Origin: Perkinsus marinus ATCC 50983
Taxonomy: Eukaryota > Perkinsozoa > Perkinsida > Perkinsidae
NCBI RefSeq assembly: GCF_000006405.1
Contig: NW_003213081.1
Span: 266,119-296,931, forward strand
Reading direction: 5' to 3'
DNA length: 30,813 nucleotides
Shown here: piece after piece, positions 20,032 through 30,813 of the stretch
Layout: each line of letters begins with the position of its first letter
Position numbering within the stretch: position 1 is the first letter of the stretch
Translations under genes and position numbers: made by a program
The notes under the pieces: generated by a model
What the model saw: the letters and a program-made list of their open reading frames with translations, nothing else
The model's database searches: none
What the model was told of the DNA's origin: nothing

Positions 20032-20545
20032 CTATTCAACAACAACAATAGTAGTAACAAATAACGAAACACAATATTGAACGACACACATGTCGATCAT
20101 CTCTTTCTCGAAAGACATCTTATATAACCCTAACCAGGAATACACCGGACGATGAAGCAACTGAAACGACAACCTATTGGGACCTATTCTCCTCACATCT
20201 TCATTACTCATCAGATTATATGCTTGCAGATACCCCCAGACATCTCGAAAATTACATACCCATGAGTAATTGTGCCAAGGTGTTCTTTGGACTGTGAAAA
20301 GAGAGTAGTTTTTCTTCTTCTTCTTCATGTACGTCAAATTGTACATCAGAACTTCTGAATCAGAAAGGAACCATCCTCCAACATCAACATAACTCTTGCC
20401 GATACCATCAATATGCCGACAACTTACGTAATAGGCAGGTTAGAGCAGCAACAGAACAGCAATGAGCAGAATAGGATTACAATCATACAGATATGTTAAC
20501 CTTCAACATCCTGGCCTTGTAGAGCTCCTCTGAGGGAATATCCAT
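20032..20545 (-). CDS. Unresolved small minus-strand gene
   Basis: Between the transporter stop and RPB12 there is room for one small gene. A plausible first exon starts at 20545 (MDIPSEELYKARMLK). A long open stretch from about 20424 to 20032 reads YVDVGGWFLSDSEVLMYN, TPWHNYSWVCNFRDVWGYL and LLHRPVYSWLGLYKMSFEKE. Alternative splicing models also work: a strong acceptor TTTCTGATTCAG near 20337 and a strong donor GTATGTAA near 20264 would give SSDVQFDVHEEEEEKLL and HSPKNTLAQLLMG in another frame. I could not choose between them and recognise no family. The N-terminus faintly recalls RPB5, but the conserved RPB5 C-terminus is absent. Confidence 0.4.
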
Positions 20546-20663
20546 TGGATCATAAGAGTGTCAATAAGAGTAATGACAATAATAATGATCGATTGAATAG
20601 ATGACAGTAGCGGCAATAGCAGCAGCAGGAGAATATATTTCAAGTACTGGGCTAAATAATATC

Positions 20664-23600
20664 TTACAGTGCATCTTTGCAAGCCTCCACCGTACCGATG
20701 ATGCCACCAGCAAATCCTATCATTATGCATACCAATTCCCGGAGATACTGAATGATGATGATAACAAGAGAGGAAAGCAGCAGGAGCAGGAGCAGGAGCA
20801 GCAGCATTAATAGTAATGGCATGAGTAAGTGTAGTACTCACCTGCCACTTTGATAACTCCCGTCCTCGTAGCTTGATATGGAATGCAGGTGGGAGAATCT
20901 ACAAGTAGGAGTGGGGAGGAATGGGTGAAGAAGATTAGTTCTGCATCATCATCATCATCATGAGTAGGAGTGTGATCAATGATGATGATGATGATTATAA
21001 AGACTGAGTAGGAGGCGTGATGCACATTACAAATGCTAATGTGGCACTAGCACTGGCTCCGACAAGGGAAATAAATGCTCCAAAGTTGGGGATGTATGCT
21101 GCCAATATTGCTGTTAACGATACGTATCTAATATAATAGCAACAATACTCCTGAATAGAGGAAATCTCTACTACTCTTGTTATTACCCCAATCGGAAGAT
21201 ATAATGGGTGAGTAAGTGATAATACATCCCTGGGCTGCTGTTGTTGCTGTTGTTGCTTACATTAGAACATAAGTATGGCCTAATAGACAATGGAAGGTAG
21301 TTGTAGTCGTGAATGGAGTCTGCATCAATCTGATATTAATATAACCTAATATTAGAATTGAAGAATACATCCATCAATTCAAATACGGGGAAGAGCATGA
21401 GAGGATAAGTGAGATAGAGACCAATGCACAACGATACCTGAAGTAGTAATAGTAGTACTAGTCTGTAGACATGAATAACACTGCTATTACTACCTGTATT
21501 AGAGGAGAAAGTATAGTGTCGTTTGGTAATGCTCTCGTTATGATACTGTCGATATACGAATAATGACTGAAGGCTAATAAACCCAGGGCACCGAAAGCAC
21601 AGTATCTTGATAATAAGGAATAGGAAGAGGAGAAGGGGAAGCAAAGGGAGAGTATGTATCACTAGGCCTTCGTCACGAAGGGGCGGAGCTCACAGAGTCC
21701 ACGTCCATGGATTCAATCAATGAATTTTACATAGGTCCCCGGTTCGATCCCTGGGTAGAACACTTCTCCATCATTAAAGTTTTTCGTGCATATCTCGTCG
21801 AGCTTTTCATATAATCGGATTTTCCGATTTTTGCCTACATCTCGGCACTCAGAGGAGTCGTTTGATCTATTTGGTGGCCTCCTACGCTTCGTAGTTAAGC
21901 CAGAATAATTCTGCACGCACGCACAACGCGAAAGTGCTGCCTGTTGTTGCGGTATATGATCCGCTTGCTTCGCTCGCTCCGCAATGAGAGTAATGACGAA
22001 TAGTAGGAGTGGTAGGGTGAGGAGCGTGATGAGCAATAATGACTTACACAGTGGTGACGAGTATCATCGAGAGTCGCCAAATACGATCGAATGATGATGG
22101 ATTCTGCATACTGAAGAGAAGAATGATTATTATAGGATCCTTACGGATGATGATAATGATGTAGATGTAGATGCTCATTCTATTACTACTACTAATACCT
22201 GTTTTTAATAGGCATCACCATACCAACACCTTCATAACAATAAACTGATATTCCAAAAAAATATGGTAATCGAGATAAGTTTAACCACCAGTTCACATTA
22301 CTGATCATGATGATGATGATGATGATGACAATGATAGTAGTAATAATAGTATTACTAAGGTATTAAAGTGGTGACATCTTGGGGAGCCTCCTCCTCCTCC
22401 TCGCCACCAACAGCATTATTGGTAGTAATAGTGGTATTATCTTCTACTCCTTGTTGGTGTTGTTGATTAACGACATCGGCATCTTGTGATAATTGACTTA
22501 TTATACTATTGATATCGAAGATGAATAGTGCTATCAAGGCGAATATGATCTGATAATAATAAAGGAGAGGGAGGAGAGGGAGGGTTAGCCTTATTACAGC
22601 TATTTCTGCTAATAGTGAGAATGGTGCTAACATCTTCAAATGACGTAACCACGATAATATGACCTAATAATATAAGAACAATAGTATTAGGGAAACAACT
22701 ATATGTCCCATCTTCTTGTTACTAGAGGTGGTGATATAAGGAGTAATATGGTCCCTCGTGATAGTGGCATACTACTGCTAGTATTAGTAGTAGCATCATC
22801 ATCATCATCTGTTAGGAAGCTGCTTCCACCATGATGGAGGATCGTATCGTATAGGTTATGAGATATAAATATAAGATATGCCACAGCAAAACCCGTCTAA
22901 CAGAGGCAGCGGCAAAGATAGCAGCAGCAAAGGAGGAATAATAATAGAGTGAAACACTAATGTGTTGCTGATGGAGATGGTCTTGTTTACCTGAGTTAAT
23001 ATAACACATATATCAACCAATAAAGTGCCAATATTGCCAAATGCATAATATCCAATATCACCATAGGTCACTGCATGCTTAGCTCTATTGTCTCTTAGAT
23101 AACTGATAATGATAATGATATTATGCCGTGATGATGATTATTATCATGATGATGATGTTGTTGCTATTACCTTTGACAATGCACTATCAATAACATACAA
23201 TGAAGTGCTAGTCCTGCAATAAACGATAGTATAATAATACCACCAATGAGACCTATCTCGTTGAACGCATGTGGCAAACCTAATCATAATCACTGAATAT
23301 TGACGACGACGACCACTTCTGCTGGCCGCTGGAAGCCGTTTATGGATATATACAGTAGCTATAGCAATTAAGTAGATAATAATAATAATACCAATAATCA
23401 TAATACTACCTAATATGCCACTTCCCATAAAACAAAGGAGAGAGTTAATAAAGGTTTTAGAGTTATCAGACAAATTGTGGTTGTTGTTGTTGTTGGTTGT
23501 GTAGACTTCGTCCATATCATTATCATTGCTGCTGCTGTTACTATCTGTTCTCGTATGAGGTAGAATAGTGAATTCTACTACTCCCGTACCATGGTATCCA

Positions 23601-23775
23601 GAGTTATCTAATAATAAGCAATAATACTAATAGGGCTACCACATACTAGTAAGCTAATACTATTATTACCATATTCCAAGGAGTTGGAGTTTGGTGTATC
23701 TACTGATAGCTGTTGTTGTTGTTGTTGTTGTTGCCGTCCTACGACTTCAGGGGACATTGAGTGAGTCATAACCAT
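20664..23775 (-). CDS. AAAP / SLC36-type amino acid transporter, 14 exons
   Basis: Membrane symporter of neutral amino acids (AAAP superfamily). Exons: 23670-23775, 23410-23607, 23171-23279, 22991-23102, 22723-22896, 22598-22663, 22356-22549, 22199-22300, 22048-22110, 21494-21605, 21346-21437, 21031-21127, 20842-20898, 20664-20747. All junctions keep phase, giving 521 residues. Landmarks: TM1 TFINSLLCFMGSGILGLPHA (about 87-106), VTYGDIGYYAFG, TGFAVAYLIFISHNL, LKMLAPFSLLAEIA, LPYFFGISVYCYEGVGMVMP, AAYIPNFGAFISLVGASAS, ILPPAFHIKLRG and a last TM before AL-stop. The N-terminus holds a polyglutamine run and an Asn/Ser/Asp-rich tail. Start 23775 is the first ATG after an in-frame stop; 23757 is an alternative. 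The loop after TM4 carries a poly-Asp repeat. Intron 9 holds a tRNA-like insert. The exact substrate is not readable. Confidence 0.93.
21662..21990 (+). repeat. tRNA-derived SINE-like insert in transporter intron 9
   Basis: Intron 9 is about 440 bp while its neighbours are 48-90 bp. The excess is a block of different composition with a pol III B box, GGTTCGATCC, at 21741-21750, in a T-arm-like context (CCCCGGTTCGATCCCTGGG). An A-box-like GAGCTCACAGAG lies about 50 bp upstream. The left end is an imperfect palindrome CTTCGTCACGAAG. Strand is opposite to the gene. No target duplication was found. Confidence 0.5.
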
Positions 23776-23929
23776 TATGCACTACTAGCAATATCAAGAT
23801 ATACATACTCAATGAAATATTATGACGCTATATGAATATTTCTACTACTAATACTACTAATTCAACGACCATCATACTGCTAATAGTAACCATAATAATA
23901 TAGGAAGAGAAACGTGATAAAAGATATTA
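23776..23929. other. Short intergenic spacer, splicing factor to transporter
   Basis: About 150 bp, AT-rich. On the minus strand a TTGATATTGCTAG-type AG acceptor lies about 20 bp upstream of the transporter ATG and could receive a spliced leader. No promoter motif is evident. Confidence 0.4.
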
Positions 23930-23969
23930 TCATAATGGGGATCCATCTAAAGACTCATCATCATCATCA

Positions 23970-24012
<43 letters not shown>

Positions 24013-27000
24013 GCTGCTTCTTCTTCTTCTTCTTGTTGTTGTTGTAGTTGTAATGATCATCATACTCAATACCATCACCAGGTAATATCAACAACGCTTC
24101 ACCTATTAGGGAGCGTTTTATAAATATGCTAGTATTATTAATTACTACCATCAATATCCTCATCATCTTCATCATCATAGTCTAGTGATGATGATGCTAT
24201 ACTGATATCATCACTACCAACTGATTCACCATCTATACCATCATCCTGAGCACCAGCATCTATACTCGTAATACTCTTCTTATGATACCTATATGGAATG
24301 ATGATACTAGTAAAGATACGTTGTAATGATGATAATAATGGTAATAACTATTTCACTACACTCTTTCATTAACAATCTGCATAAGAAGCCATTGTCTCTT
24401 ATCTTCAGCATCAGTGATAGTATGAGGATACTCCCATAATAGACCTAAATACATTTCTTAATAATCCTAACAGTCAACACCACCACAACGACGACAACGA
24501 TCATCAGATTACTACACTTACCATTATTCCGACAATAACGTTCTAATTGACTGAAGTGTCGAGTCCTCTCTTCCTCAGTGGTATATAACTCTATCTTATC
24601 ATTATCTCCAACATCATCATCATCATTAGGTACCCTCATTAGTGTAGCTTCTAACCCTTTCAAATACTCAGGAGCAAATATAGCATTCTGTTCCCATGCA
24701 TTCAACACGTTACAGCACTTCTCTAGCTCTAACGTTGATAATAATGATAATTCTGATGCTGCTGCTGCTGCTGCTGTTGTTGTTGATGATGATGATGATG
24801 ATGATGCATCTGTGTTGATACATTATTATCACAATCATCATTATTATTATCATTGTTGTTGTTGATGATGATGATGATGAACATGTTTGTTGTTACTATT
24901 ATTATTACCTCCATTGACAAATGATTTATTCCTATTCCTATTCCTCATTCTCATTCTGCACCTCTTACCAAATGTTGCCATTATCAATGCACATTTCCCT
25001 TCTATTTGTGTACGATAACTCCAAGCACCATTCTTAGTAGAGCATCCACTATTATGCAGTATGTCCGATATTAGATACCTATCAACAACAATAACAACAA
25101 CAACAACAACAATGATAATAATAATAACGATGACGACGATGATGATGATGATAGTAGTAATAGTAGTAGTGGTTATAAGACTACTAGTAATAAGCATTCA
25201 CTTATTACAATAATGCTATCTGTTTGATCATGCTTCCTGTGCTCCTATCATCATCCTTTTCTTCTTTATTATTATTATTATCATCGTTGGAATCTCTCAC
25301 TATCTCATCCACTATAATATCAACTATCTCTATACTACTATCAGTATGATCAATACACCATACCATTATTTCCTTAATAGAGTCCCCTAAGAAGAAGAAG
25401 ACAGAGTATCACACGAAGACAATATATATAATACATCATGATCATGATCATGATCAGTATAATCATTACTTCTAGTATTATTTAGATTATGTAGCATATC
25501 CATAAATAGTGCTTTATCTGATGGTAATAGTGCCTTACCACCTATCTTAATACGAGATCTCCCACCAGGACCACCTATCAACATCATCATCATTATAATA
25601 ATAATAACAACTCATTATTATAAACAACAATGGTGGATTACGTTTAAGCATATCATCAGACTCACTAGTGGTACCATAGGGTTGATGACTATTATGATGA
25701 TGATGTTGCTGAGTTGATGATGATGATGATGCTCTCTTCTCTAATGCTTTACATGCTGGAGGATGCCATAGTACAGCTGAGGATAATAACAAGAAGGATA
25801 GGGTATGATGATGATGATGATGATGATGGTGATTCCTATACTAATATTACTTGGATCATTAGATAAAGGATTAGCTTGACACATAATGAAAGGCTCGGTC
25901 CTCCATCGTGAACCACTATCCCCTTGAGCATAGGCAAATCTATAAAGATGATGATGATAGTACTTCAACAACAATGATGATAATGATTATAAGAGTAGTG
26001 ATAGTAGTAAATACGTTCGCCAACGGTAATATTGACCATCAGGAGAGTCATAGTCGAAGAGGAAGTTATACCTGATAATGATGATCAGTAATACATGATG
26101 ATATGCCGTAGTAGTAGTACTTCTCCTTCCTTCCATTACGAGCCTGTACCCTCATAATAGCTACCTACTATATAGTAGTGGGATAGCATTAATGATGATG
26201 ATGATGAGTATGAGTATTATTATTACTTGTTCAACATTACGACCATTATCAGCTACCATTCTAGCGATCTTATCTATCAATGATCTATGTGTATCAGACT
26301 TAGGTATCTCCACATGTATATGACGACTCTGAAGGATAATGATAATGATGGTGATGATAACGATAATGGATGTTGTTGTTGTTATTATTAATAGTAGTAG
26401 TAGTAATATCACTATTATTACAGGTTTGGGTTGGGAAAAATTAGATGAGCAGTGCAGTGAACTAGCAAGAATAGTAGTGCTGCTGCTGCTGGTGATGTTG
26501 GTGATGATGATGGTAGTAATAGATGGGAAGAGCTCTACAAGCATAGTGATAATAGTAATGTATTGAAGGTATAACCTATTACTAGAGTGGATCCAGTACT
26601 CCCTTGTATGGCAGTCCTTTCTCCTTGTTCTCCTTGTTGTTCTTGTTGTTGGGCTACTTGTACTAACATATTCTTATTACGTTGTGCTGTTTTAACTTGA
26701 GCCGAGTTCATAGCCTTACCCCATCCTACTCTATCAAGTCGTAATAATAATACTTATCATAATAATACTAGTACTAGTAGTACTAGTACTAGTAGTAGTA
26801 CTACCTTAATACAGTCTCCCTCATCATAGCACCCCCAAATGTACAAGGGCCACTTTCCATTGCATCCTTGGCAGCTTGTGCTTCATCTCTTGATGAGAAT
26901 GCTATGAATGCTGGTACATAACTATGATAATAATAATAAGTATTATTATCATCACTACTACTACTACCCTCTAGATCTTTCCTCATCTGTTCGTGGATAC

Positions 27001-28646
27001 ATTATCTTGACACTCGTGCTGAAGGCAACAAAAGGATTCATTCCACTTAACACTTTGTAGAAGAAGAAGAAGAAGAACATTATTATTGTTATTATTACTT
27101 ACATTGATCCATATATACCATACTCTTTGATAAGCATATCCTCAGTAACACCAAAAGGTAAATTACCAATATATAGATTAGCAGTCTCTTGTTCATCATC
27201 ATCATAATAATCAACATCACCACTATGTTCTCTAATAAGAATGATGATAATAATATTACCTCATCATCAAACTCTCATTACTATCCCTACTACTATTAGT
27301 ACTATTACTACCCTCTCATGGCTTTTCCTATCATTTCTGATTCCTGTAATGTTGTTATACCACCAAGTAGACTCTGTAGTGTACTAAGACGTTCCTAGAT
27401 GATGATGATGATGATGATGACTAGTGATGGATGGTATATTATTACTTTATTCCGTAACTCCTCAGCTACTGTTAATGTACCCTTCTTAAGTGTATCTTTT
27501 ATAACTTCAACTTCATGACGAAGTTGATGACGTGATTTAATCTCTGAAACATTGTACCCCATTGATAGTTATAGTAATAATAATAATAAGTACCATCTAG
27601 GAAATCATCCATTTGTTTAGTTTTAGTTGTATGTATAGGCAATGTTGTTGTTGTTGATGTTGATGATGATGACAATATCATAGTAGTAGTAGTAGTAGTA
27701 GACTCTATAACAAGAATAATGATAATAAAAGTAATACACTTCCAATTCCAAATACTATTATTACCTTCTCCTGAGTGATGTCCATTACCTTCTATACTAC
27801 TAGGAGGTAACGCTCCTCTGTTATCTTCATCATCATCTTCATCATCATCATTCATACTGGCAAATCCCGGTAATACTGCTGCTGCTGCTGTTCGACGGTT
27901 ATTAGAGCCCTTAGTAGTAGTAGCCTGAATACCTCCACTTTTCCTCAACATCATCATGATCATGATGAACCTATTATTAGTATTACTACCCTAGCAACTG
28001 CTATCCTCCTCTCTAACTCATGCTTCTCTTGTGTTTTAGCCACATTTTGTGCTGCAGCGATAGCAACTGCTGCAGCATTAGCAACCGCAGCTTCTGATCA
28101 ACAACATCACCATGTAGTCATGGTGGTGATAATGATGAATGGATCACAGTAGTAGTAGTAAGATCCATTACTATGAGCAGCAACATGATCATCATCATGA
28201 TCATTATCACTAGAGAGGGATACGGTGCTCGTTGCCATTGTTGTTCTCATTGATGTTATATTCTCATCCCTCCTACTACTTCTTCTTCTTCTACTACTAC
28301 TTGTATTAGTCTACATCAATAATACACCTCACACCGTTTCTGCTGTTGGTACTAGTATTATTACCTCTCTACTACTCCTATAACTACCAGTATTATGATC
28401 ATCATCATCATAATCATATCGTCGTCGTTGTCGTTGTCGTTGTCTACTGCTCCTACGTCGTGTTGGAGAACTACGACTCCACATAGTACCTCCACTCCTA
28501 GTCCGCTTATCATCAGATCGAGTAGTTTGTGATAATGTATCTCTAGATCTTTTATCCCAACTATCATCATCACTACGACTACTACGATGATGATGATGAT
28601 GATGACGGGTATTGACGTAGGATGATGATGATGATGACGATGACAT
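23930..28646 (-). CDS. U2SURP: U2 snRNP-associated splicing factor U2SURP/SR140 homologue, 24 exons
   Basis: Nuclear SR-related protein of the U2 snRNP/17S particle. Exons: 28365-28646, 28172-28310, 27990-28093, 27765-27924, 27594-27704, 27446-27543, 27312-27394, 27103-27231, 26968-27018, 26805-26921, 26583-26730, 26422-26532, 26227-26328, 26121-26164, 26015-26071, 25851-25939, 25666-25776, 25470-25574, 25209-25386, 24909-25078, 24522-24728, 24360-24444, 24149-24288, 23930-24102. All keep phase: 997 aa (human 1029). RS-rich N-terminus (1-165); RRM about 342-430 (TANLYIGNLPFGVTEDM, TSVKIMYPRTDEERSR, AFIAFSSRDEA, VGWGK); SURP about 512-578 (IHVEIPKSDTHRSLIDKIAR, YNFLFDYDSPDGQYYRW); QGDSGSRWRTEPF; CID about 655-835 (MVWCIDHTDSSIEIVDIIVD, YLISDILHNSGCSTKNGAWS, NAWEQNAIFAPEYLKGLE); C-terminal DIDGE and LDGSPL repeats and polyQ. 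Exon 12 and its acceptor are the least certain. Confidence 0.92.
23971..24013. repeat. (GTT)n microsatellite coding polyglutamine
   Basis: An uninterrupted GTT run on the plus strand; on the minus strand it is CAA and encodes a run of about 15 Gln near the C-terminus of the splicing factor. Flanked by TTC (Lys codons AAG) and CAT (Asp codons GAT) runs. Confidence 0.9.
24757..24807. repeat. Compound (GCT)(GTT)(GAT) microsatellite in intron 20 of U2SURP
   Basis: Runs of GCT, GTT and GAT lie back to back immediately upstream (minus strand) of the exon at 24522-24728. It is outside the exon, between donor 24908 and acceptor 24729. Confidence 0.85.
26766..26804. repeat. (ACTAGT)-type self-complementary repeat in an intron
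   Basis: Repeated ACTAGT and AGTACT units make a nearly perfect palindromic run directly after the donor of the RRM exon at 26805-26921. On pre-mRNA it could fold into a hairpin next to the 5' splice site. Confidence 0.7.
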
Positions 28647-28680
28647 AGTAACAAGTAATATTCTACTATCCACAACTGAT

Positions 28681-28720
28681 ATTATTATATGTTAACTAAG
28701 GCAAGAAAATGATGGTTAAT
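28681..28720 (-). promoter_or_regulatory. Candidate trans-splice acceptor upstream of U2SURP
   Basis: On the minus strand a pyrimidine-rich run ATTTTCTTGCCTTAG ends with AG at 28696-28697, about 50 nt before the ATG at 28646 and inside the 154-bp gap to the next gene. It is the best acceptor in the gap. Trans-splicing is inferred from lineage. Confidence 0.4.
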
Positions 28721-28799
28721 AATGATAACAATGTTAAAAGGGGAATAAGGAATATATCATTGTAGCAGTATTATTACAAGTATTACATGATATTAGATA

Positions 28800-30805
28800 T
28801 TACTTACTATCAATATCATCAACCTTACTCTTCCTTCTACTACTACTACTATCACGTGTTGATGGTATATTATCGTCATCATATATATTATCAATAATAG
28901 TGATATAATCATTAATAGTATTAACCAATTGTATCAATAAACCAGCCTCTACCTCTCTAACTTCAATACCAGGTACTTGTAGTAGACTCTTATCCTTCAA
29001 TACACTACTACTACTACTACTACCCTCTTTTGGTAGTAATAGACTGCTACTAGATCGAATCATCCTCTTAACATCACCATTCTCAATACTCTTTAATAAG
29101 GCTTTGGCAGCATATAATTCCAACTTATATGGCAATCTCTTATTCAAAGTCATATTCAACTTGAATAGCCTCTTGCTACTATCCTCCTCCTTCTCCTCCT
29201 CTCCTTCCTCTTCAACAACATGATAATCATCATGATCATAATAATAATAACCATGATGTATAAGAGAATACAATCTAAAGCATGGTAATAATCTATCATC
29301 TACCATCAATACACCATCTTCTCTTGATAACCATAACTTCATTGATAAGAATGATGATGACCCGAAGGGGGACCCGTGAGTATCATCATCATAATAATCA
29401 TTAACAACAACAACTGGACATCCATATTGTCTCCATATTGATATATCCTGGACCTTCTCATTTTCTCCACTTCTTCTTCTTCTTCTTCTTCTACTTGTTT
29501 GTTGTTGTTCTTCTTCTTTTACTTCTGGCACTGGTTGGCTATAGGGTATGACCAATTTAAGACTCATACGTGAGTTATTCCTATGTAACCATATACCTCT
29601 GTAAGAATAGGCATATGCATTAGAGAAGGTATTACTAGCTGGTAAGAATACTTCCTCACCAGCTAGTATTGGTGTAGTCAGCCTTAGATCAATAGAGAAG
29701 TCCTCTGTTGTTGTTGATGATGATGTTGATGTTGATAATGACGGTGTTTCCACAAATAATAATGATCCTCTATTATCAATATAACCCCCTTCCATTTGCC
29801 TCCCCCTTCTCCTACCCTCATGTGAATCACTCTGTGAAATATCTCCAAATATATAGTTACTATTAATAGTATTAGTAGTGGAATGAATAATAGGTATACA
29901 ATTAATGATATGGAAATCCGTCCTATAATGAGGTCTGGCGAACACTAGAGGCGATATCAACATTGGAATACTACTACTACTACTACTATAATAATGATAA
30001 TCATCATTATGTTCTTCTTCTTCTTCATCACGCCATACACCATAACCCTTTAATATTATATATGCCCATCGTACATCAGTCAATGAGAGTACCTATTACC
30101 ATTATAATAGTCATGTTCTTATCATTCTTATGTTTCTACTCTTACTACCCTGTTATTATTGTCCATTGTTATAGCATCATTATTAAGTCCATTATCATCA
30201 TTAGTTGTTGTAGGGATCCTTGTTGTTATATCAACATTTATCATCGAATCATCAACATCGGTATCGGCATGTCGTGGTGATGTTATCGTTGGTATTATAT
30301 CCCGAACATCTTCATTATGTGTTAATAATAACCATCGAAAGACGTTATTACATATATCATTACCCTAACAACAACAAGTTATAATAATATTAATGCCCTG
30401 AATAATAATAATAATAATCATGTTATTACTTCCTTTAACCATCCCTCCATAGATGTACCATTAGATATATAATCATCCATTGATGATGATGATGATGATG
30501 AGAATAGACCTCTTTGTTCAACCCATGCTGTGTCTGGTAGATCTCCAACTCCTATCTACGTTAATAATAATAATAATAATAATCAATTATATCATTATTA
30601 TTCATCCTACTTACAACTCTCCATAAGGGACGATGAATAGAAGTAGGAAGTCTCGATTCATATACAATAGCACTAACAACACCCTCTATTGGATTCAGAT
30701 TACCCTAACATGCAATAACTATATTATTATTAGTACTACTACTACCTCGTTAATAGCTGCTTGTGCTATATGATGACGAGTTGATATAATAAGTTGTGAT
30801 TTTAT
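28800..30805 (-). CDS. SET-domain protein methyltransferase, SETD3/Rubisco-LSMT-like (5' partial)
   Basis: Predicted lysine or histidine methyltransferase of the class with an SET domain split by an inserted region and a C-terminal substrate-binding domain. Visible exons: 30746-30805, 30615-30704, 30430-30555, 30149-30364, 28800-30092; 594 residues in phase, with more 5' exons off the edge. Landmarks: VVSAIVYESRLPTSIHRPLW and DLPDTAWVEQRG (the 'E...S.W.PYL..LP' part), NGTSMEGWLKEGND, VLSLTDVRWAYIILKGYGVW (the conserved W-A-y block), TPILAGEEVFLPASNTFSNA (the 'GEEVF.sYG..sNa' block), and a helical C-terminal part from LLPCFRLYSL on. The conserved NH motif before the last SET strand is not obvious, so activity is uncertain. 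Asp, Ser, Glu and Arg runs interrupt the fold. The stop at 28800-28802 overlaps a GTAAGT donor-like site, so a further small 3' exon is possible. Confidence 0.68.
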
Positions 30806-30813
30806 CTACCTAG

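Noticed and set aside
20032-20545. RPB5-type polymerase subunit
   Set aside because: The N-terminal resemblance is slight and the strongly conserved C-terminal RPB5 domain is absent.
21720-21770. Functional tRNA gene
   Set aside because: The T arm is good, but no complete acceptor stem or anticodon arm can be drawn, and it sits inside an intron-borne repeat-like block.
23971-24013. CRISPR-like or satellite array in the repeat-rich right half
   Set aside because: These are simple trinucleotide microsatellites without spacer-repeat structure.
24850-25197. Single long open frame through Ile/Thr/Val-rich sequence
   Set aside because: Only the part at 24909-25078 is a U2SURP exon; the rest is intron trinucleotide repeat.
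27250-27300. Extra micro-exon (DSNESLMMR) between U2SURP exons 7 and 8
   Set aside because: It would need introns of about 20 and 28 bp, while a single 80-bp intron gives correct phase into the RRM exon.

Overview
The window looks like nuclear DNA of a perkinsid-like alveolate (Perkinsus or a close relative, dinoflagellate side). Three things point there. A near-copy of the dinoflagellate/perkinsid spliced-leader exon lies at 7965-7988. The host genes are intron-dense, all on the minus strand and very closely spaced. The mobile elements are protist-type LTR and tyrosine-recombinase retroelements. The species assignment is inference from memory of the leader sequence.

Region 1 (1 to about 19.6 kb) is a repeat graveyard of more even base composition. 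From left to right it holds: a minus-strand LTR-retrotransposon gag-pol remnant with an RRM-like domain in its Gag (1-3058); an old minus-strand tyrosine-recombinase (YR) retrotransposon (3059-7035); the 3' end of a plus-strand LTR retrotransposon, with integrase, acidic tail, polypurine tract and an apparent LTR carrying the leader sequence (7104 to about 8172); a gene-free stretch with a degenerate tandem repeat; a young, nearly whole YR retrotransposon with Ngaro/PAT-type split direct repeats A1-ORFs-B1-A2-B2 (9791-15026); a further YR RNase H fragment (about 16.7-17.1 kb); and a decayed transposon-like ORF (17.7-19.3 kb).

Region 2 (about 19.7 kb to the right end) is AT-rich, saturated with trinucleotide repeats, and carries ordinary host genes read right to left: a SETD3/Rubisco-LSMT-like SET methyltransferase (5' part outside the window), a 24-exon U2SURP/SR140-type splicing factor (997 aa model), a 14-exon AAAP/SLC36-type amino-acid transporter (521 aa model), an unresolved small gene, and the RNA polymerase subunit RPB12 (71 aa, two exons). 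Where gene ends are resolved, the gap from stop to next start is only about 150-160 bp, which suits polycistronic transcription with leader trans-splicing. Exon models were built by eye from family conservation plus reading-phase consistency; every junction I place in the three resolved genes keeps phase.

Most notable: the leader sequence sitting where the LTR R region should begin, the A1/B1/A2/B2 architecture with a short palindrome in each repeat type, CCCH and RRM RNA-binding modules in retroelement Gags, and host introns whose donors read GTA(A/G)TA instead of GTAAGT.
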